Positions 5,894 to 15,142 of a stretch of 35,591 bases of DNA are shown here, one piece after another. Origin of the DNA: a virus; IMG/VR virus record IMGVR_UViG_3300030098_005293, positions 1 through 35,591 of that record. The stretch is one strand, 5' to 3'. Position 1 is the first letter of the stretch. Every line of letters starts with the position of its first letter. The translations under genes were made by a program, and so were the position numbers. The notes under the pieces were generated by a model. The model was not told where the DNA came from. It did not search any database and saw nothing but the letters and a program-made list of their open reading frames with translations.

Positions 5894-8127
5894 TGTACGA
5901 ACAAACACTATATAAGGTTGTAGAACCTATTAAATCAAATACCATCAAGAGACTTAATAAGTCTAAGAAATGGGAGTATGGTTATAATAAAGAAAATGAT
6001 ATTGTTGTGATATCAAAAACCGGAATGATAGGAGAAATACTTGAAATTCAAGGTTTTCAAATAGCTTTACCAAAACAACCTAAAGAAGTTTATTCTTGTA
6101 GTAAAAATAAATCAGAGCAAAAATGGAGACAATTCCCTGCTAACCCTGATTTTAAGAGAATTAAAACAGTATTTGAATGGCAAGAATATCCAGATGATTT
6201 TAAAGAAAAACATTACGGATATATAGACGAAGAATTTAGAAGAAGAGAAGAAGGATTTTGGTTTATGAATAACGGTACACCAACCTATTTAACCGGCGCG
6301 CACTATATGTATCTACAGTGGAGCAAGATAGATGTTGGAGCTCCTGATTTTAGAGAAGCAAATAGATTGTTCTTTATATTTTGGGAAGCCTGTAAAGCTG
6401 ATAGTAGAAGTTATGGAATGTGCTATTTAAAAAATAGACGTTCTGGTTTTTCATTTATGAGTTCAGCTGAAACAGTGCATCAAGCTACATTAGCTAGTGA
6501 TAGTAGATTTGGTATACTATCTAAAACAGGTGCTGATGCTAAGAAGATGTTCACAGATAAAGTAGTACCGATTAGTATTAATTATCCATTCTTCTTTAAA
6601 CCAATACAAGATGGTATGGATCGTCCAAAATCTGAACTTGCTTATAGAGTACCAGCTAAAAAGTTTACTCGTAGAAAAATGAGGGAACGAGAGGAACAAG
6701 ATGATATGGAAGGTCTTGATACAACTATTGACTGGAAAAATACAGGTGATAATAGTTATGATGGTGAGAAGCTTTCTCTATTAGTGCATGATGAGAGTGG
6801 TAAGTGGGAGAGACCTGATAATATAAAAAATAACTGGAGAGTTACAAAAACTTGTTTGAGGTTAGGTAGTAGAATAATAGGTAAATGTATGATGGGATCA
6901 ACATCCAATGCGTTAGATAAGGGTGGTGATAATTTTAAAAACTTATATTATAATTCAGATGTTACAAAAAGAAATCGTAATGGACAGACTAAGTCAGGAT
7001 TATACTCTTTGTTTATTCCTATGGAATGGAATTACGAGGGATTCATTGATGAATTCGGAAGACCTGTGTTCAATACTCCTAAGCAACGAACATTTGATCC
7101 ACATGGAGTAGAGATAGATTATGGAGTAATAGATCATTGGAATAATGAAGCTGATGGATTAAAAGATGATCAAGATGCTTTAAATGAATTTTATCGTCAA
7201 TTTCCTAGGACAGAAGAACATGCATTCAGAGATGAAACAGGAAATAGTTTATTCAACTTAGTAAAAATATATGAACAAATAGACTACAACGAGGGAAATA
7301 GAAACTCCTCTGTGTTAACATCTGGAAACTTTCAATGGACAAATGGAGTTAAAGATACTCAAGTAACTTTCAACCCAGATCCAAAAGGAAGATTTAAAGT
7401 TAGTTGGGTTCCAGGACAAAAACTACAAAATAACGTTATATTAAAAAATGGCGTAAAATATCCAGGTAATGAACATATGGGTGCATTTGGTTGTGATTCG
7501 TATGATATATCAGGAACAGTAGATGGTAAAGGATCGAAAGGAGCTTTACACGGATTAACTAAGTTTTCAATGGAAGATGCTCCAGCTAACACATTCTTTT
7601 TAGAATACATAGCAAGACCTCAAACAGCTGAGGTATTTTTTGAAGACGTACTAATGGCCTTAGTATTTTACGGTATGCCACTATTAGCAGAGAATAATAA
7701 ACCTAGATTATTATACTATTTACGAAGAAGAGGTTATAGAGGTTTTAGTATGAATAGACCAGATAAAATTTGGAACAAATTATCTGTAGCAGAAAAAGAA
7801 GTTGGTGGTATACCTAACTCAAGTGAAGACATAAAACAAGCTCATGCTGCCGCAATTGAAATGTATATCAATGATCATATTGGTTTACTAAATGATGGTA
7901 CGTATGGTACAATGTATTTTAACGAAACGTTAAATGATTGGTCTAAGTTCGATATAACTAAAAGAACAAAGCATGATGCTTCAATAAGCTCTGGTTTAGC
8001 TATTATGGCTTGCAATAGACACTTATATAAACCAAATCCAAATAGAGAAAAAACTCCATTAAACCTTAATATATCAAAGTACAATAACAAAGGATTTCAA
8101 TCAACAATAATAAAAAATAAAGCATGA
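5893..8127 (+). CDS. terL: Terminase large subunit (packaging ATPase-nuclease)
   Basis: This 744-residue motor protein cuts and pumps phage DNA into the prohead. ATPase motifs are visible in order: a deviant Walker A, 'KNRRSGFS' (residues 180-187), Walker B 'LLVHDE' (296-301, Asp300-Glu301), and the coupling motif 'GSTSN' (about 339-343). The C-terminal RNase H-like nuclease has an acidic first strand 'GAFGCDSYDI' (Asp535), a middle 'FFEDVLMALVFYG' segment and a final acidic motif 'KHDASISSG' (Asp695). The protein is longer than the typical 450-600 residues, with an N-terminal extension of about 120 residues before the 'GFWFMNNGTPTYLTGAHY' segment. The stop overlaps the portal start by four bases (ATGA). 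The RRSG-type Walker A and length resemble terminases of crAss-like and related marine phages. Confidence 0.88.
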   Translation: MYEQTLYKVVEPIKSNTIKRLNKSKKWEYGYNKENDIVVISKTGMIGEILEIQGFQIALPKQPKEVYSCSKNKSEQKWRQFPANPDFKRIKTVFEWQEYPDDFKEKHYGYIDEEFRRREEGFWFMNNGTPTYLTGAHYMYLQWSKIDVGAPDFREANRLFFIFWEACKADSRSYGMCYLKNRRSGFSFMSSAETVHQATLASDSRFGILSKTGADAKKMFTDKVVPISINYPFFFKPIQDGMDRPKSELAYRVPAKKFTRRKMREREEQDDMEGLDTTIDWKNTGDNSYDGEKLSLLVHDESGKWERPDNIKNNWRVTKTCLRLGSRIIGKCMMGSTSNALDKGGDNFKNLYYNSDVTKRNRNGQTKSGLYSLFIPMEWNYEGFIDEFGRPVFNTPKQRTFDPHGVEIDYGVIDHWNNEADGLKDDQDALNEFYRQFPRTEEHAFRDETGNSLFNLVKIYEQIDYNEGNRNSSVLTSGNFQWTNGVKDTQVTFNPDPKGRFKVSWVPGQKLQNNVILKNGVKYPGNEHMGAFGCDSYDISGTVDGKGSKGALHGLTKFSMEDAPANTFFLEYIARPQTAEVFFEDVLMALVFYGMPLLAENNKPRLLYYLRRRGYRGFSMNRPDKIWNKLSVAEKEVGGIPNSSEDIKQAHAAAIEMYINDHIGLLNDGTYGTMYFNETLNDWSKFDITKRTKHDASISSGLAIMACNRHLYKPNPNREKTPLNLNISKYNNKGFQSTIIKNKA

Positions 8128-10508
8128 GAGATTCTCACATTAATTTTCCATCTCAAGCGGTAAGCGATCTTGAGAAGATGACCAAAGAGTATGGAGAAAA
8201 AGTCGCGAAAGCTATTAAACACGAATGGTTTGATGGGACAACTAATAAATTTGATGGTAATATAAATAGTTTTCATAAGTTAAGACTATATGCTAGGGGA
8301 GAACAACCTGTTGAAAAATATAAAAACGAATTATCAATTAATGGTGATTTGTCTTATCTTAATTTAGATTGGAAACCTGTTCCAATTATTCCTAAATTTG
8401 TTGATATCGTTGTTAATGGTATGGCACAAAGAAATTATGAGATAAATTGTTTTTCTCAAGATCAATTTGGTATTAGTAAAAGAACTGAGTATATGGAGTC
8501 TATACTTAGAGATATGCGAGCTAAGTTTTATAAGGAAAAAGTTTTTTTAAATACCAATATAAATTTATTTGAAAACAACCCAGAAGAACTACCTGACACA
8601 GAAGATGAGTTAGCGTTACACATGCAGCTTAATTATAAACAGGCTGTTGAAATAGCTGAAGAACAAGCATTAAATGTTTTATTAGAGAATAGTAATTATG
8701 ATTTAATTAGAAGAAGAACATTGTATGACATAGCGACAATAGGTATGGGTGCTACGAAAACAACATTTAATTGGAGTGATGGTGCTAAAGTTGAATATGT
8801 TGATCCAGCTAATTTAGTTTATTCCTATACTGAATCACCTTATTTTGATGACATATATTATGTTGGAGAAGTTAAAGATATTCCGATAAATGAATTAGTT
8901 AAAGAATTTCCTGAATTAACAGAAAGTGAAATTAAAGAGATAACTGAAAACAAAGGTGGTTATGAGAGTCACTATAGACAAGACACTGACAAAAATAAAG
9001 TAGAGGTTTTATATTTTAATTACAAAACACACTCTAATGATGTTTACAAATTAAAAGAAATGGGGACTGGTGCGGAGAAAGTTATAGAAAAAGATGATAC
9101 ATTTAATCCTCCAGAAGATATGGAAGGAAACTTTAGTAGATTAGATAGAGTTGTCGAGGTATTATATGAAGGAGTTTACGTTGTTGGATGTGGAAAGTTG
9201 TTGAGATGGAAGATGGCTGAGAATATGATGAGGAGTGATTCTGATTTTAATAGAGTTAAAATGAGTTATCAAATAGTAGCTCCAAGAATGTATAGAGGTA
9301 GAATTGAGTCTTTGGTTGGTAGAATAACAGGTTTTGCTGATATGATTCAATTAACTCATTTAAAGTTACAACAAGTAATGGCAAGGATGGTGCCAGATGG
9401 TGTTTACTTGGACGCTGACGGTATTGCCGAGATAGATCTTGGAAATGGTACAAACTACAATCCACAAGAAGCCTTAAACATGTTCTTCCAAACTGGTAGT
9501 GTTATTGGTAGAAGTTTTACATCTGAAGGAGATATGAATCCTGGTAAAGTACCAATTCAACAAATACAAAATGGAGCTGGTGGAAATAAGATACAAAGTT
9601 TAATTACAACTTATAATTACTACTTGCAAATGATTAGGGATGTGACTGGACTTAATGAAGCTAGAGACGCAAGTACTCCAGATAGAGACGCTTTAGTTGG
9701 TGTGCAAAAGTTAGCTGCTGCTAATTCAAATACAGCAACTAGACACATACTTCAATCAATGTTGTTTTTAACAGCTGAAGCTGCAGAGTGTTTATCACTT
9801 AGAATATCAGATATAATAGAGTATTCACCAACGAGAGATGCTTTTATTCAAGCTATAGGTTCACATAATGTTGCTACACTAGAAGAATTAAAAGAATTAC
9901 ATCTTTATGATTTTGGTATATTTATCGAATTATTACCAGATGATGAAGAAAAAGCTTTATTAGAAAACAATATTCAGCAATCATTAGCACAGCAATCAAT
10001 TGATTTAGATGACGCTATTGATCTTAGAGAAATTAGGAATATTAAATTAGCTAATCAATTATTGAAAGTTAAAAGAAAAAGAAAAGCAGAGAGAGATCAA
10101 CAAATGCAACAGCAGAATATTCAAGCACAGGCTAGAGCAAATGCTGAACAACAACAAGCCGCTGCTCAAGCTGAGACACAAAAGAATCAAGCTAAAACTC
10201 AAGCTGAAGCACAATTAGAACAAACTAAAAATCAACTTAAAACAGAATTCTTACAAGCTGAAGTTCAAGCGAAAAAAGATTTGATGCAATTTGAGTTTGA
10301 ATTAAATTCTCAAATAAAAAGTATGGAAAGAGAGATTACTGAAAAGAATGAGGCTAAAAGAGAGGATAGAAAAGATTTAAGAGTTGATAGACAAGCAATG
10401 CATCAAAAAGAAATGATCGATCAAAGAAGTGGGGGTGGTTCACTTAAAAACTTTGAATCATCAGGTAATGATATAATTACAGGAGGAGTGGATATTGATC
10501 GATTCTAA
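8124..10508 (+). CDS. Portal protein
   Basis: This 794-residue protein follows the terminase with a four-base overlap and precedes the scaffold-like and capsid genes, the standard place of the portal, the dodecameric ring through which DNA passes. The body has expected features: an N-terminal region with 'FHKLRLYARGEQPVEKY', a mid segment 'YDIATIGMGATKTTFNWSDG', a beta-rich wing ('VEYVDPANLVYSY') and a long stem/crown helical part ('YYLQMIRDVTGLNEARDAS', about residues 503-521). After about residue 640 it changes to a Gln/Ala/Lys-rich coiled coil of some 100 residues ('QQQAAAQAETQKNQAKTQAE'), probably the barrel or an internal extension. The size matches portals of crAss-like and similar short-tailed phages. 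Identification relies on context plus this architecture. Confidence 0.82.
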   Translation: MRDSHINFPSQAVSDLEKMTKEYGEKVAKAIKHEWFDGTTNKFDGNINSFHKLRLYARGEQPVEKYKNELSINGDLSYLNLDWKPVPIIPKFVDIVVNGMAQRNYEINCFSQDQFGISKRTEYMESILRDMRAKFYKEKVFLNTNINLFENNPEELPDTEDELALHMQLNYKQAVEIAEEQALNVLLENSNYDLIRRRTLYDIATIGMGATKTTFNWSDGAKVEYVDPANLVYSYTESPYFDDIYYVGEVKDIPINELVKEFPELTESEIKEITENKGGYESHYRQDTDKNKVEVLYFNYKTHSNDVYKLKEMGTGAEKVIEKDDTFNPPEDMEGNFSRLDRVVEVLYEGVYVVGCGKLLRWKMAENMMRSDSDFNRVKMSYQIVAPRMYRGRIESLVGRITGFADMIQLTHLKLQQVMARMVPDGVYLDADGIAEIDLGNGTNYNPQEALNMFFQTGSVIGRSFTSEGDMNPGKVPIQQIQNGAGGNKIQSLITTYNYYLQMIRDVTGLNEARDASTPDRDALVGVQKLAAANSNTATRHILQSMLFLTAEAAECLSLRISDIIEYSPTRDAFIQAIGSHNVATLEELKELHLYDFGIFIELLPDDEEKALLENNIQQSLAQQSIDLDDAIDLREIRNIKLANQLLKVKRKRKAERDQQMQQQNIQAQARANAEQQQAAAQAETQKNQAKTQAEAQLEQTKNQLKTEFLQAEVQAKKDLMQFEFELNSQIKSMEREITEKNEAKREDRKDLRVDRQAMHQKEMIDQRSGGGSLKNFESSGNDIITGGVDIDRF

Positions 10509-10538
10509 CTTATTTTTAATATTTTATAAAATTTTATT

Positions 10539-11726
10539 ATGGCAGAAGAAAATGACAACATAGTTGAAGAGGTAACTGATGAAGTTACTGAACAACCAAC
10601 TGAACAAGTTGAAGAAAAACAAATAGACGAATCTAAATTTAATAGTGCTGGAGATGATAGTGTTATTAAAGTAGATTTAAGTAAACCACCAATTCAAGAA
10701 AGCGAAGAGGTTGAACAAGAAGAACCCGCTGAAGAAGAAAAAGTGGACGTAGTTGAGGAACCAGAAGCTGAAGAAGAGATTGCTGAAGAACAAGTTGAAG
10801 AACAACCTGTGCTTCAAGAAATTACAGAAGAAGAGGAAGTTGAAGAAAAGATTGAAGAATTTGTAACTGAAACAAAAGAAACTGGAAAATCATTACCAGA
10901 AAATATACAGAAGTTAATGGACTTCATGAAGGAAACTGGTGGTGATTTACAAGACTACGTGAATTTAAATAGAGACGTATCTAAAATGGATGACTCTGAA
11001 ATATTAGATGAATATTATAGAGCAACCAAATCTCATTTAACACCAGAGGAAAGAAGCTTCTTATTAGAAGATAGTTTTGGTTATGATGAAGATGAAGACG
11101 ATCCTAGAGATATACGTAAAAAGAAAATAGCCCTCAAAGAGCAAGTTGCCGAGGCTAGAGCCCACTTAGACGGGCAAAAGTCTAAATACTATGAAGATAT
11201 CAAGGCTGGGTCAAAGTTGACCGAAGAACAACAAAAAGCTATTGATTTCTTTAATAGACACAATAAAGAATCTGAAGAACAGAATAAGATATCTGAAGCA
11301 AATAAAAGAAAGTTTAAACAAAGAACTGAAAATGTTTTCAATGATAAATTCAAAGGTTTTGATTATAAAGTTGGAGATAAAAAATTTCGGTTTAATGTTA
11401 AAGACGTTGAAAGTGTAAAAACAGAGCAGAGTGATCTTAGTAATTTTATCAACAAGTTTGTTGGTAAGGACTCAACTATTGAGGATGCTAAAGGTTACCA
11501 TAAGTCTTTATTTACAGCCATGAACGCTGATGCTATTGCTAATCATTTTTATGAGCAAGGAAAAGCTGATGCTATCAAAGGGCAAGTTGCTAGAGATAAA
11601 AACATCAATACAAATCCTAGACAGACACACAGTGAGTTTAATGCTGGTGGAGTTAAGTTTAAAGTATTAGGTGAATCTTCTTCTGATATGAAAAATAGAT
11701 CCTTTAAAATTAAAAAGAAAAATTAA
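10539..11726 (+). CDS. Scaffold-like acidic protein between portal and capsid genes
   Basis: This is a 395-residue protein. The first 110 residues are an extremely acidic, low-complexity region (Glu/Val/Gln repeats such as 'EEEVEEKIEEFVTE'). A helical part follows with 'GDLQDYVNLNRDVSKMD', a basic patch 'DPRDIRKKKIALKEQVAEAR' and a C-terminal section ending in 'SFKIKKKN'. Location between portal and major capsid, length, acidic coiled-coil character and a basic C-terminus all match head scaffolding proteins, which fill the prohead and leave before packaging. No protease catalytic residues are evident. A minor capsid role cannot be excluded. I recall related proteins at the same place in uncultured marine phages. 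Confidence 0.68.
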   Translation: MAEENDNIVEEVTDEVTEQPTEQVEEKQIDESKFNSAGDDSVIKVDLSKPPIQESEEVEQEEPAEEEKVDVVEEPEAEEEIAEEQVEEQPVLQEITEEEEVEEKIEEFVTETKETGKSLPENIQKLMDFMKETGGDLQDYVNLNRDVSKMDDSEILDEYYRATKSHLTPEERSFLLEDSFGYDEDEDDPRDIRKKKIALKEQVAEARAHLDGQKSKYYEDIKAGSKLTEEQQKAIDFFNRHNKESEEQNKISEANKRKFKQRTENVFNDKFKGFDYKVGDKKFRFNVKDVESVKTEQSDLSNFINKFVGKDSTIEDAKGYHKSLFTAMNADAIANHFYEQGKADAIKGQVARDKNINTNPRQTHSEFNAGGVKFKVLGESSSDMKNRSFKIKKKN

Positions 11727-11745
11727 CTTAAAAAAATTATAAATT

Positions 11746-13266
11746 ATGGCAATTTCATATGGAAGCGAAATCAATGCTGTGGTTACTCCTGGAAAACAAG
11801 TTCTTTCCACAAACTACGTTGATTTAGCTAATTCAGGTTGGGCGCAACAATACCTTCCTGATTTAATGGAAAAAGAAGCTGAGGTGTTTGGTAACAGAAC
11901 AATCTCTGGTTTCTTAGCTCAAGTAGGGGCTGAAGAATCTATGGCATCTGATCAAGTAGTTTGGTCTGAGCAAGGTAGATTACATTTATGTTACAAAGGA
12001 AGAATGAAGAGCGCTACTGACGTGGCATCTGCAGGTAGTTTAGGTGGTACAACAAATTTTGGTGGTCATATTGAAATAGAAAAAGATATTGATGGTAACG
12101 CGTTAGGTACTGATTCTTATGGTAATGGTGATCATGGTATTCGACCAGGTGATATTATTATCGTAGCAGATTCACAAGCTACTGTAAAATGTTATGTAGA
12201 TACTATTGAATCTGACGGTGATCTTAACGTTACTCCTTATGACGCGGGTGGTGCTACTACCACATTAGGTGCAGCTGGTTTAGCTACTGGTGATGTTTCT
12301 GAAGCATTAAGAATTTTAGTTGTTGGTTCTGAGTTTAAAAAAGGAGCTGACGCTAGATCATCTGCTAATGAGCCAAAATTCAAATCTTTTTCTAACAAAC
12401 CTATTATCCTAAAAGATTTCTACGAAGTATCAGGTTCTGATGCTACTGCAATCGGTTGGGTAGAAGTTTCTGGAGAAGATGGACAAAGTGGTTATATGTG
12501 GTATCTCAAAGCTCAAGGCGATACAAGACAAAGATTCTCTGATTACGTTGAGATGACAATGATTGAAGCTGTTAGAGCTGGTGGTGATGATTATACTGTT
12601 GCTAATACTAGAGTTGATGCTGCTTTAGGACAAACTAGAGCGGGTACTGAAGGTTTATTTGCTGCTATCGAAGATAGAGGTAATTTAACTTCTGGTGTTA
12701 CAGGTGTTAACGCTGCTACTGACTTAGCGGAATTTGATGCTATTTTAGCTGAATTTGACAAGCAAGGTGCTATTGAAGAAAACATGATGTTCGTAAATAG
12801 AGCTACTGCTCTTGCTATAGATGACATGCTTGCTTCAATGAATTCTTACGGAGCTGGAGGTACTTCTTATGGAGTATTCGACAACGACGAAGATATGGCA
12901 TTAAATTTAGGTTTCTCAGGATTTAGAAGAGGTTCTTATGACTTCTATAAATCTGACTGGAAATATCTAAACGATAATGGTACAAGAGGTGCTATTAACG
13001 CTATAGATACAGCTAATGCTATCAGAGGTGTTATTGTTCCTGCTGGAGTTTCTTCGGTTTATGATCAAAATATGGGTAAAAATATGAAGAGACCATTCTT
13101 ACATGTTAGATATCGATCTTCTCAAACAGAAGACAGAAAGATGAAAACTTGGGTTACGGGTTCTGTAGGTGCTATGACATCTGGAAAAGACGTAATGGAA
13201 GTGCATTATTTATCTGAAAGATGTTTAATTGTACAAGGTGCTAATAACTTCTTCTTAATGAACTAA
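11746..13266 (+). CDS. Major capsid protein (HK97-fold expected)
   Basis: This 506-residue protein follows the portal and scaffold genes and is the most capsid-like in the window. It starts 'MAISYGSEINAVVTPGKQVL', contains 'YLPDLMEKEAEVFGNRTISG' (N-arm and spine-like helix), 'YVEMTMIEAVRAGGDD' and ends with 'VHYLSERCLIVQGANNFFL'. A glycine/aspartate-rich segment around residues 135-190 may be an inserted surface domain. The DNA is followed 12 bases after the stop by a strong hairpin terminator, a common way of ending a highly expressed capsid transcript. Motif-level proof of the HK97 fold cannot be read from sequence, so assignment rests on order, length and resemblance to capsid proteins of marine and crAss-like phages. 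Confidence 0.82.
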   Translation: MAISYGSEINAVVTPGKQVLSTNYVDLANSGWAQQYLPDLMEKEAEVFGNRTISGFLAQVGAEESMASDQVVWSEQGRLHLCYKGRMKSATDVASAGSLGGTTNFGGHIEIEKDIDGNALGTDSYGNGDHGIRPGDIIIVADSQATVKCYVDTIESDGDLNVTPYDAGGATTTLGAAGLATGDVSEALRILVVGSEFKKGADARSSANEPKFKSFSNKPIILKDFYEVSGSDATAIGWVEVSGEDGQSGYMWYLKAQGDTRQRFSDYVEMTMIEAVRAGGDDYTVANTRVDAALGQTRAGTEGLFAAIEDRGNLTSGVTGVNAATDLAEFDAILAEFDKQGAIEENMMFVNRATALAIDDMLASMNSYGAGGTSYGVFDNDEDMALNLGFSGFRRGSYDFYKSDWKYLNDNGTRGAINAIDTANAIRGVIVPAGVSSVYDQNMGKNMKRPFLHVRYRSSQTEDRKMKTWVTGSVGAMTSGKDVMEVHYLSERCLIVQGANNFFLMN

Positions 13267-13278
13267 ACACTATTATTT

Positions 13279-13310
13279 AAAAAGGGTGGAGATTAAACTC
13301 CACTCTTTTT
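13279..13310 (+). terminator. Rho-independent terminator after the major capsid gene
   Basis: The arms AAAAAGGGTGGAG (13279-13291) and CTCCACTCTTTTT (13298-13310) pair over 13 positions with one G-U, closing a six-base loop (ATTAAA) and running into a further T-rich tract. It lies just after the capsid stop codon. Because the next gene begins only 30 bases later without an obvious promoter, some read-through is likely. Confidence 0.88.
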
Positions 13311-13339
13311 ATTTTTATTAATTTATATTATATTATATT

Positions 13340-14182
13340 ATGGCAAAGAAAAAGAAAAAAACTATAGAAGAACCTATAGTTGAAGAAACGGTTATTGTGG
13401 AAGAACCGGTGGTTGAAACTCCTAAAATAAAAAAAGAAGTAAAACCACAAGTAAAAAAAGATAATTGGGAAATAAAAGACAGAACGTATTGGTTGACTAG
13501 AAAAAGAAGACCATTGTCTTATATGATTAGAACAGCTAATATACATTGGTTTGACGAAGAGAAAGGTTATGAAAGAGAATTAAAGTATTGTTCAAATCAA
13601 AGAACGTGTTTTGTTGATGAGATGCAAGGTGATCAGAGATTAGAACATGTCACATTCAGAAATGGCGCACTTTTTGTTCCTAAAAACAAAGTAGTTTTAC
13701 AAAAATTATTATCTCTATATCATCCCCAAAAAGATAAATTATATTATGAGTGGAAACCGCAAGCTGTTGCCGCTAGTCAATTAGATATTATTGAATTAGA
13801 AATAGATGCTTTAACATCTGCTAGAAATCTGGACATAGATATGGCTGAAGCTGTTATGAGGGTAGAAAAAGGTTCTGAGGTATCTAAGATGAGTTCTAAG
13901 GAATTAAAACGAGATTTGCTTATATTTGCTAAAAGTAATCCCGCTTTGTTCTTAGATTTAGTTAATGATGAAAATATTGTTCTTAGAAACTTTGGTATTA
14001 AAGCTACAGAAATGGGAATATTAAAATTATCATCAGATCAAAGGACGTTTAGTTGGGGCTCTAACGATAGAAAACTAATGACTGTTCCATTTGATGAGCA
14101 TCCATATTCAGCGCTAGCCGCTTGGTTTAAAACTGATGAAGGTATGGAAATATATTCAAATATAGAGAAGAGATTAAACTAA
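13340..14182 (+). CDS. Conserved-type phage protein of unknown function, bracketed by terminators
   Basis: This 280-residue protein has a Lys-rich start 'MAKKKKKTIEEP' and a Val/Glu low-complexity segment to about residue 40, followed by a compact domain: 'DRTYWLTRKRRPLSYMI', 'GYERELKYCSNQRTCFVDE', 'QKLLSLYHPQKDKLYYEW', then a helical half with 'SSKELKRDLLIFAKSNPALF' and a final 'YSALAAWFKTDEGMEIY'. I recall similar proteins directly after the capsid gene in marine phages, with no known role. No enzyme motif or membrane segment is seen. The gene sits between two intrinsic terminators with only about 30 bases upstream, so it is probably read by leakage past the capsid terminator. A head-completion or internal head protein is conceivable. 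Confidence 0.65.
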   Translation: MAKKKKKTIEEPIVEETVIVEEPVVETPKIKKEVKPQVKKDNWEIKDRTYWLTRKRRPLSYMIRTANIHWFDEEKGYERELKYCSNQRTCFVDEMQGDQRLEHVTFRNGALFVPKNKVVLQKLLSLYHPQKDKLYYEWKPQAVAASQLDIIELEIDALTSARNLDIDMAEAVMRVEKGSEVSKMSSKELKRDLLIFAKSNPALFLDLVNDENIVLRNFGIKATEMGILKLSSDQRTFSWGSNDRKLMTVPFDEHPYSALAAWFKTDEGMEIYSNIEKRLN

Positions 14183-14198
14183 CAATCTTTTAACTGAT

Positions 14199-14231
14199 AA
14201 AGATAGCCACCCGAAAGGAGTGGCTATTTTT
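14199..14231 (+). terminator. Rho-independent terminator with GAAA-capped stem
   Basis: The arms 14199-14210 (AAAGATAGCCAC) and 14220-14231 (GTGGCTATTTTT) pair over 12 positions with one G-U. The loop CCGAAAGGA can extend the stem as CC-GAAA-GG with one bulged A, giving a GNRA-type cap. A T-rich tract follows. It ends the transcript of the 280-residue gene and separates it from the promoter-like motif at 14259. Confidence 0.88.
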
Positions 14232-14258
14232 ATTTAAATGCTAACCTTTCTACTTCTT

Positions 14259-14275
14259 ATGTAACTATATTATAG
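14259..14275 (+). promoter_or_regulatory. Promoter-like 17-mer, copy 1 (ATGTAACTATATTATAG)
   Basis: This sequence lies 28 bases after a strong terminator and 17 bases before the ATG at 14292, where a new transcript must start. It matches 16 of 17 bases of a sequence at 27465-27481, also upstream of a gene. The core CTATATTATAG includes a -10-like element. Confidence 0.5.
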
Positions 14276-14291
14276 TAAAATATATATTATT

Positions 14292-14456
14292 ATGAAATCA
14301 CGAGGATTAGGCGATTCAGTAGAAAAATTTACAAAAGCTACTGGACTAAAAACATTAACGGAGATAGCTATGAAAGCTACAGGCTATAAAAAAGATTGTG
14401 GATGCAATAAAAGAAAAGCTTGGTTGAATAAACAATTTCCATATAAAAGTAATTAA
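14292..14456 (+). CDS. 54-residue protein with a Cys-x-Cys motif
   Basis: This short gene, below the length of most ORF calls, encodes a basic protein of 54 residues. It reads 'MKSRGLGDSVEKFTKATGLK', then a helical centre, then 'KDCGCNKRKAWLNKQFPY' and TAA at 14454-14456. The N-terminal 'GLGDSVEKFTKATG' and C-terminal 'DCGCNKRK-WLN--FP' pattern strongly resembles small proteins I recall in many marine and Bacteroidota phages, which supports it being real. The two cysteines could bind a metal, perhaps in an oligomer. It is followed after two bases by the connector-like gene and preceded by the promoter-like motif, so it leads the tail operon. Function is unknown. Confidence 0.7.
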   Translation: MKSRGLGDSVEKFTKATGLKTLTEIAMKATGYKKDCGCNKRKAWLNKQFPYKSN

Positions 14457-14458
14457 TA

Positions 14459-15142
14459 ATGGCAATAAGTATTGATACAGTGTATCAAAAGGTTTTAGTT
14501 TTAGCTAATAAAGAACAAAGAGGATACATAACTCCACAAGAGTTTAATTTGTTAGCTGATAAAGCTCAAAATGATATATTTGAAAGTTATTTTAATTTAG
14601 ATTCTAGAAAAATAGATAAGAAAAATTTGGATGGTGATAATCTTGATTTACTACCAGAAAAACTAGACAAATTCTATCAGGAAAGTTCTACAATTACTGA
14701 CTCTATTAGTTTAAATATACCAACAGCGTTGTATAAATTAAGATATATTAAAAAAGATAATATCATATTAACAGAAATTAGTAAAGAAGAAATATTCTAC
14801 GTAAATAGTCACCCGTTAACAAAACCCACAACAACTAGACCTGCTTTTGTTAGATACAACGATAGTTTGGTTTACTTATATCCAGCACCATCAACAAACA
14901 CATCATACATGTTTGGTTATTGGAAGCGTCCGAGCAGTGTACCTAATTGGAGTTATGTCGTAGTTAATGGGAAAGCTTTATACAATGCGAACACATCAGT
15001 TAATTTCGAACTACATGACTCTGAAGAAGAAATGCTTGTTACTAGAATACTAGAGTTGGCCGGTATTGTGATAGAAAAACCTCAATTACACCAAACAGCT
15101 ATGGTAGAAAAAGCGCAACTTAAACAAGAACAAATTAGATAA
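14459..15142 (+). CDS. Head-tail connector / ring-like protein
   Basis: This 227-residue protein has a helical start 'MAISIDTVYQKVLVLANKEQ', then 'RGYITPQEFNLLADKAQNDIF', which I recall as the conserved opening of connector-type proteins in marine phages. A beta-rich middle follows ('TALYKLRYIKKDNIILTEIS', 'PAFVRYNDSLVYLYPAP', 'YMFGYWKRPSSVPNW') and a helical end ('EEEMLVTRILELAGIVIEK'). Alternating helix-beta-helix organisation with amphipathic ends is usual for head-tail adaptors under the portal. The gene sits directly before a second connector-like gene and the giant tail protein, as ring proteins do in crAss-like phages. The precise ring number cannot be assigned. Confidence 0.65.
   Translation: MAISIDTVYQKVLVLANKEQRGYITPQEFNLLADKAQNDIFESYFNLDSRKIDKKNLDGDNLDLLPEKLDKFYQESSTITDSISLNIPTALYKLRYIKKDNIILTEISKEEIFYVNSHPLTKPTTTRPAFVRYNDSLVYLYPAPSTNTSYMFGYWKRPSSVPNWSYVVVNGKALYNANTSVNFELHDSEEEMLVTRILELAGIVIEKPQLHQTAMVEKAQLKQEQIR

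Noticed and set aside
6517-6699. Minus-strand small frames inside the terminase and portal genes
   Set aside because: All lie antisense to conserved catalytic or structural regions and lack leaders.
10521-10532. Palindrome ATTTTATAAAAT between portal and scaffold-like genes as a terminator or operator
   Set aside because: Short, pure A/T, without a G/C stem or T-tract; expected by chance at this base composition.
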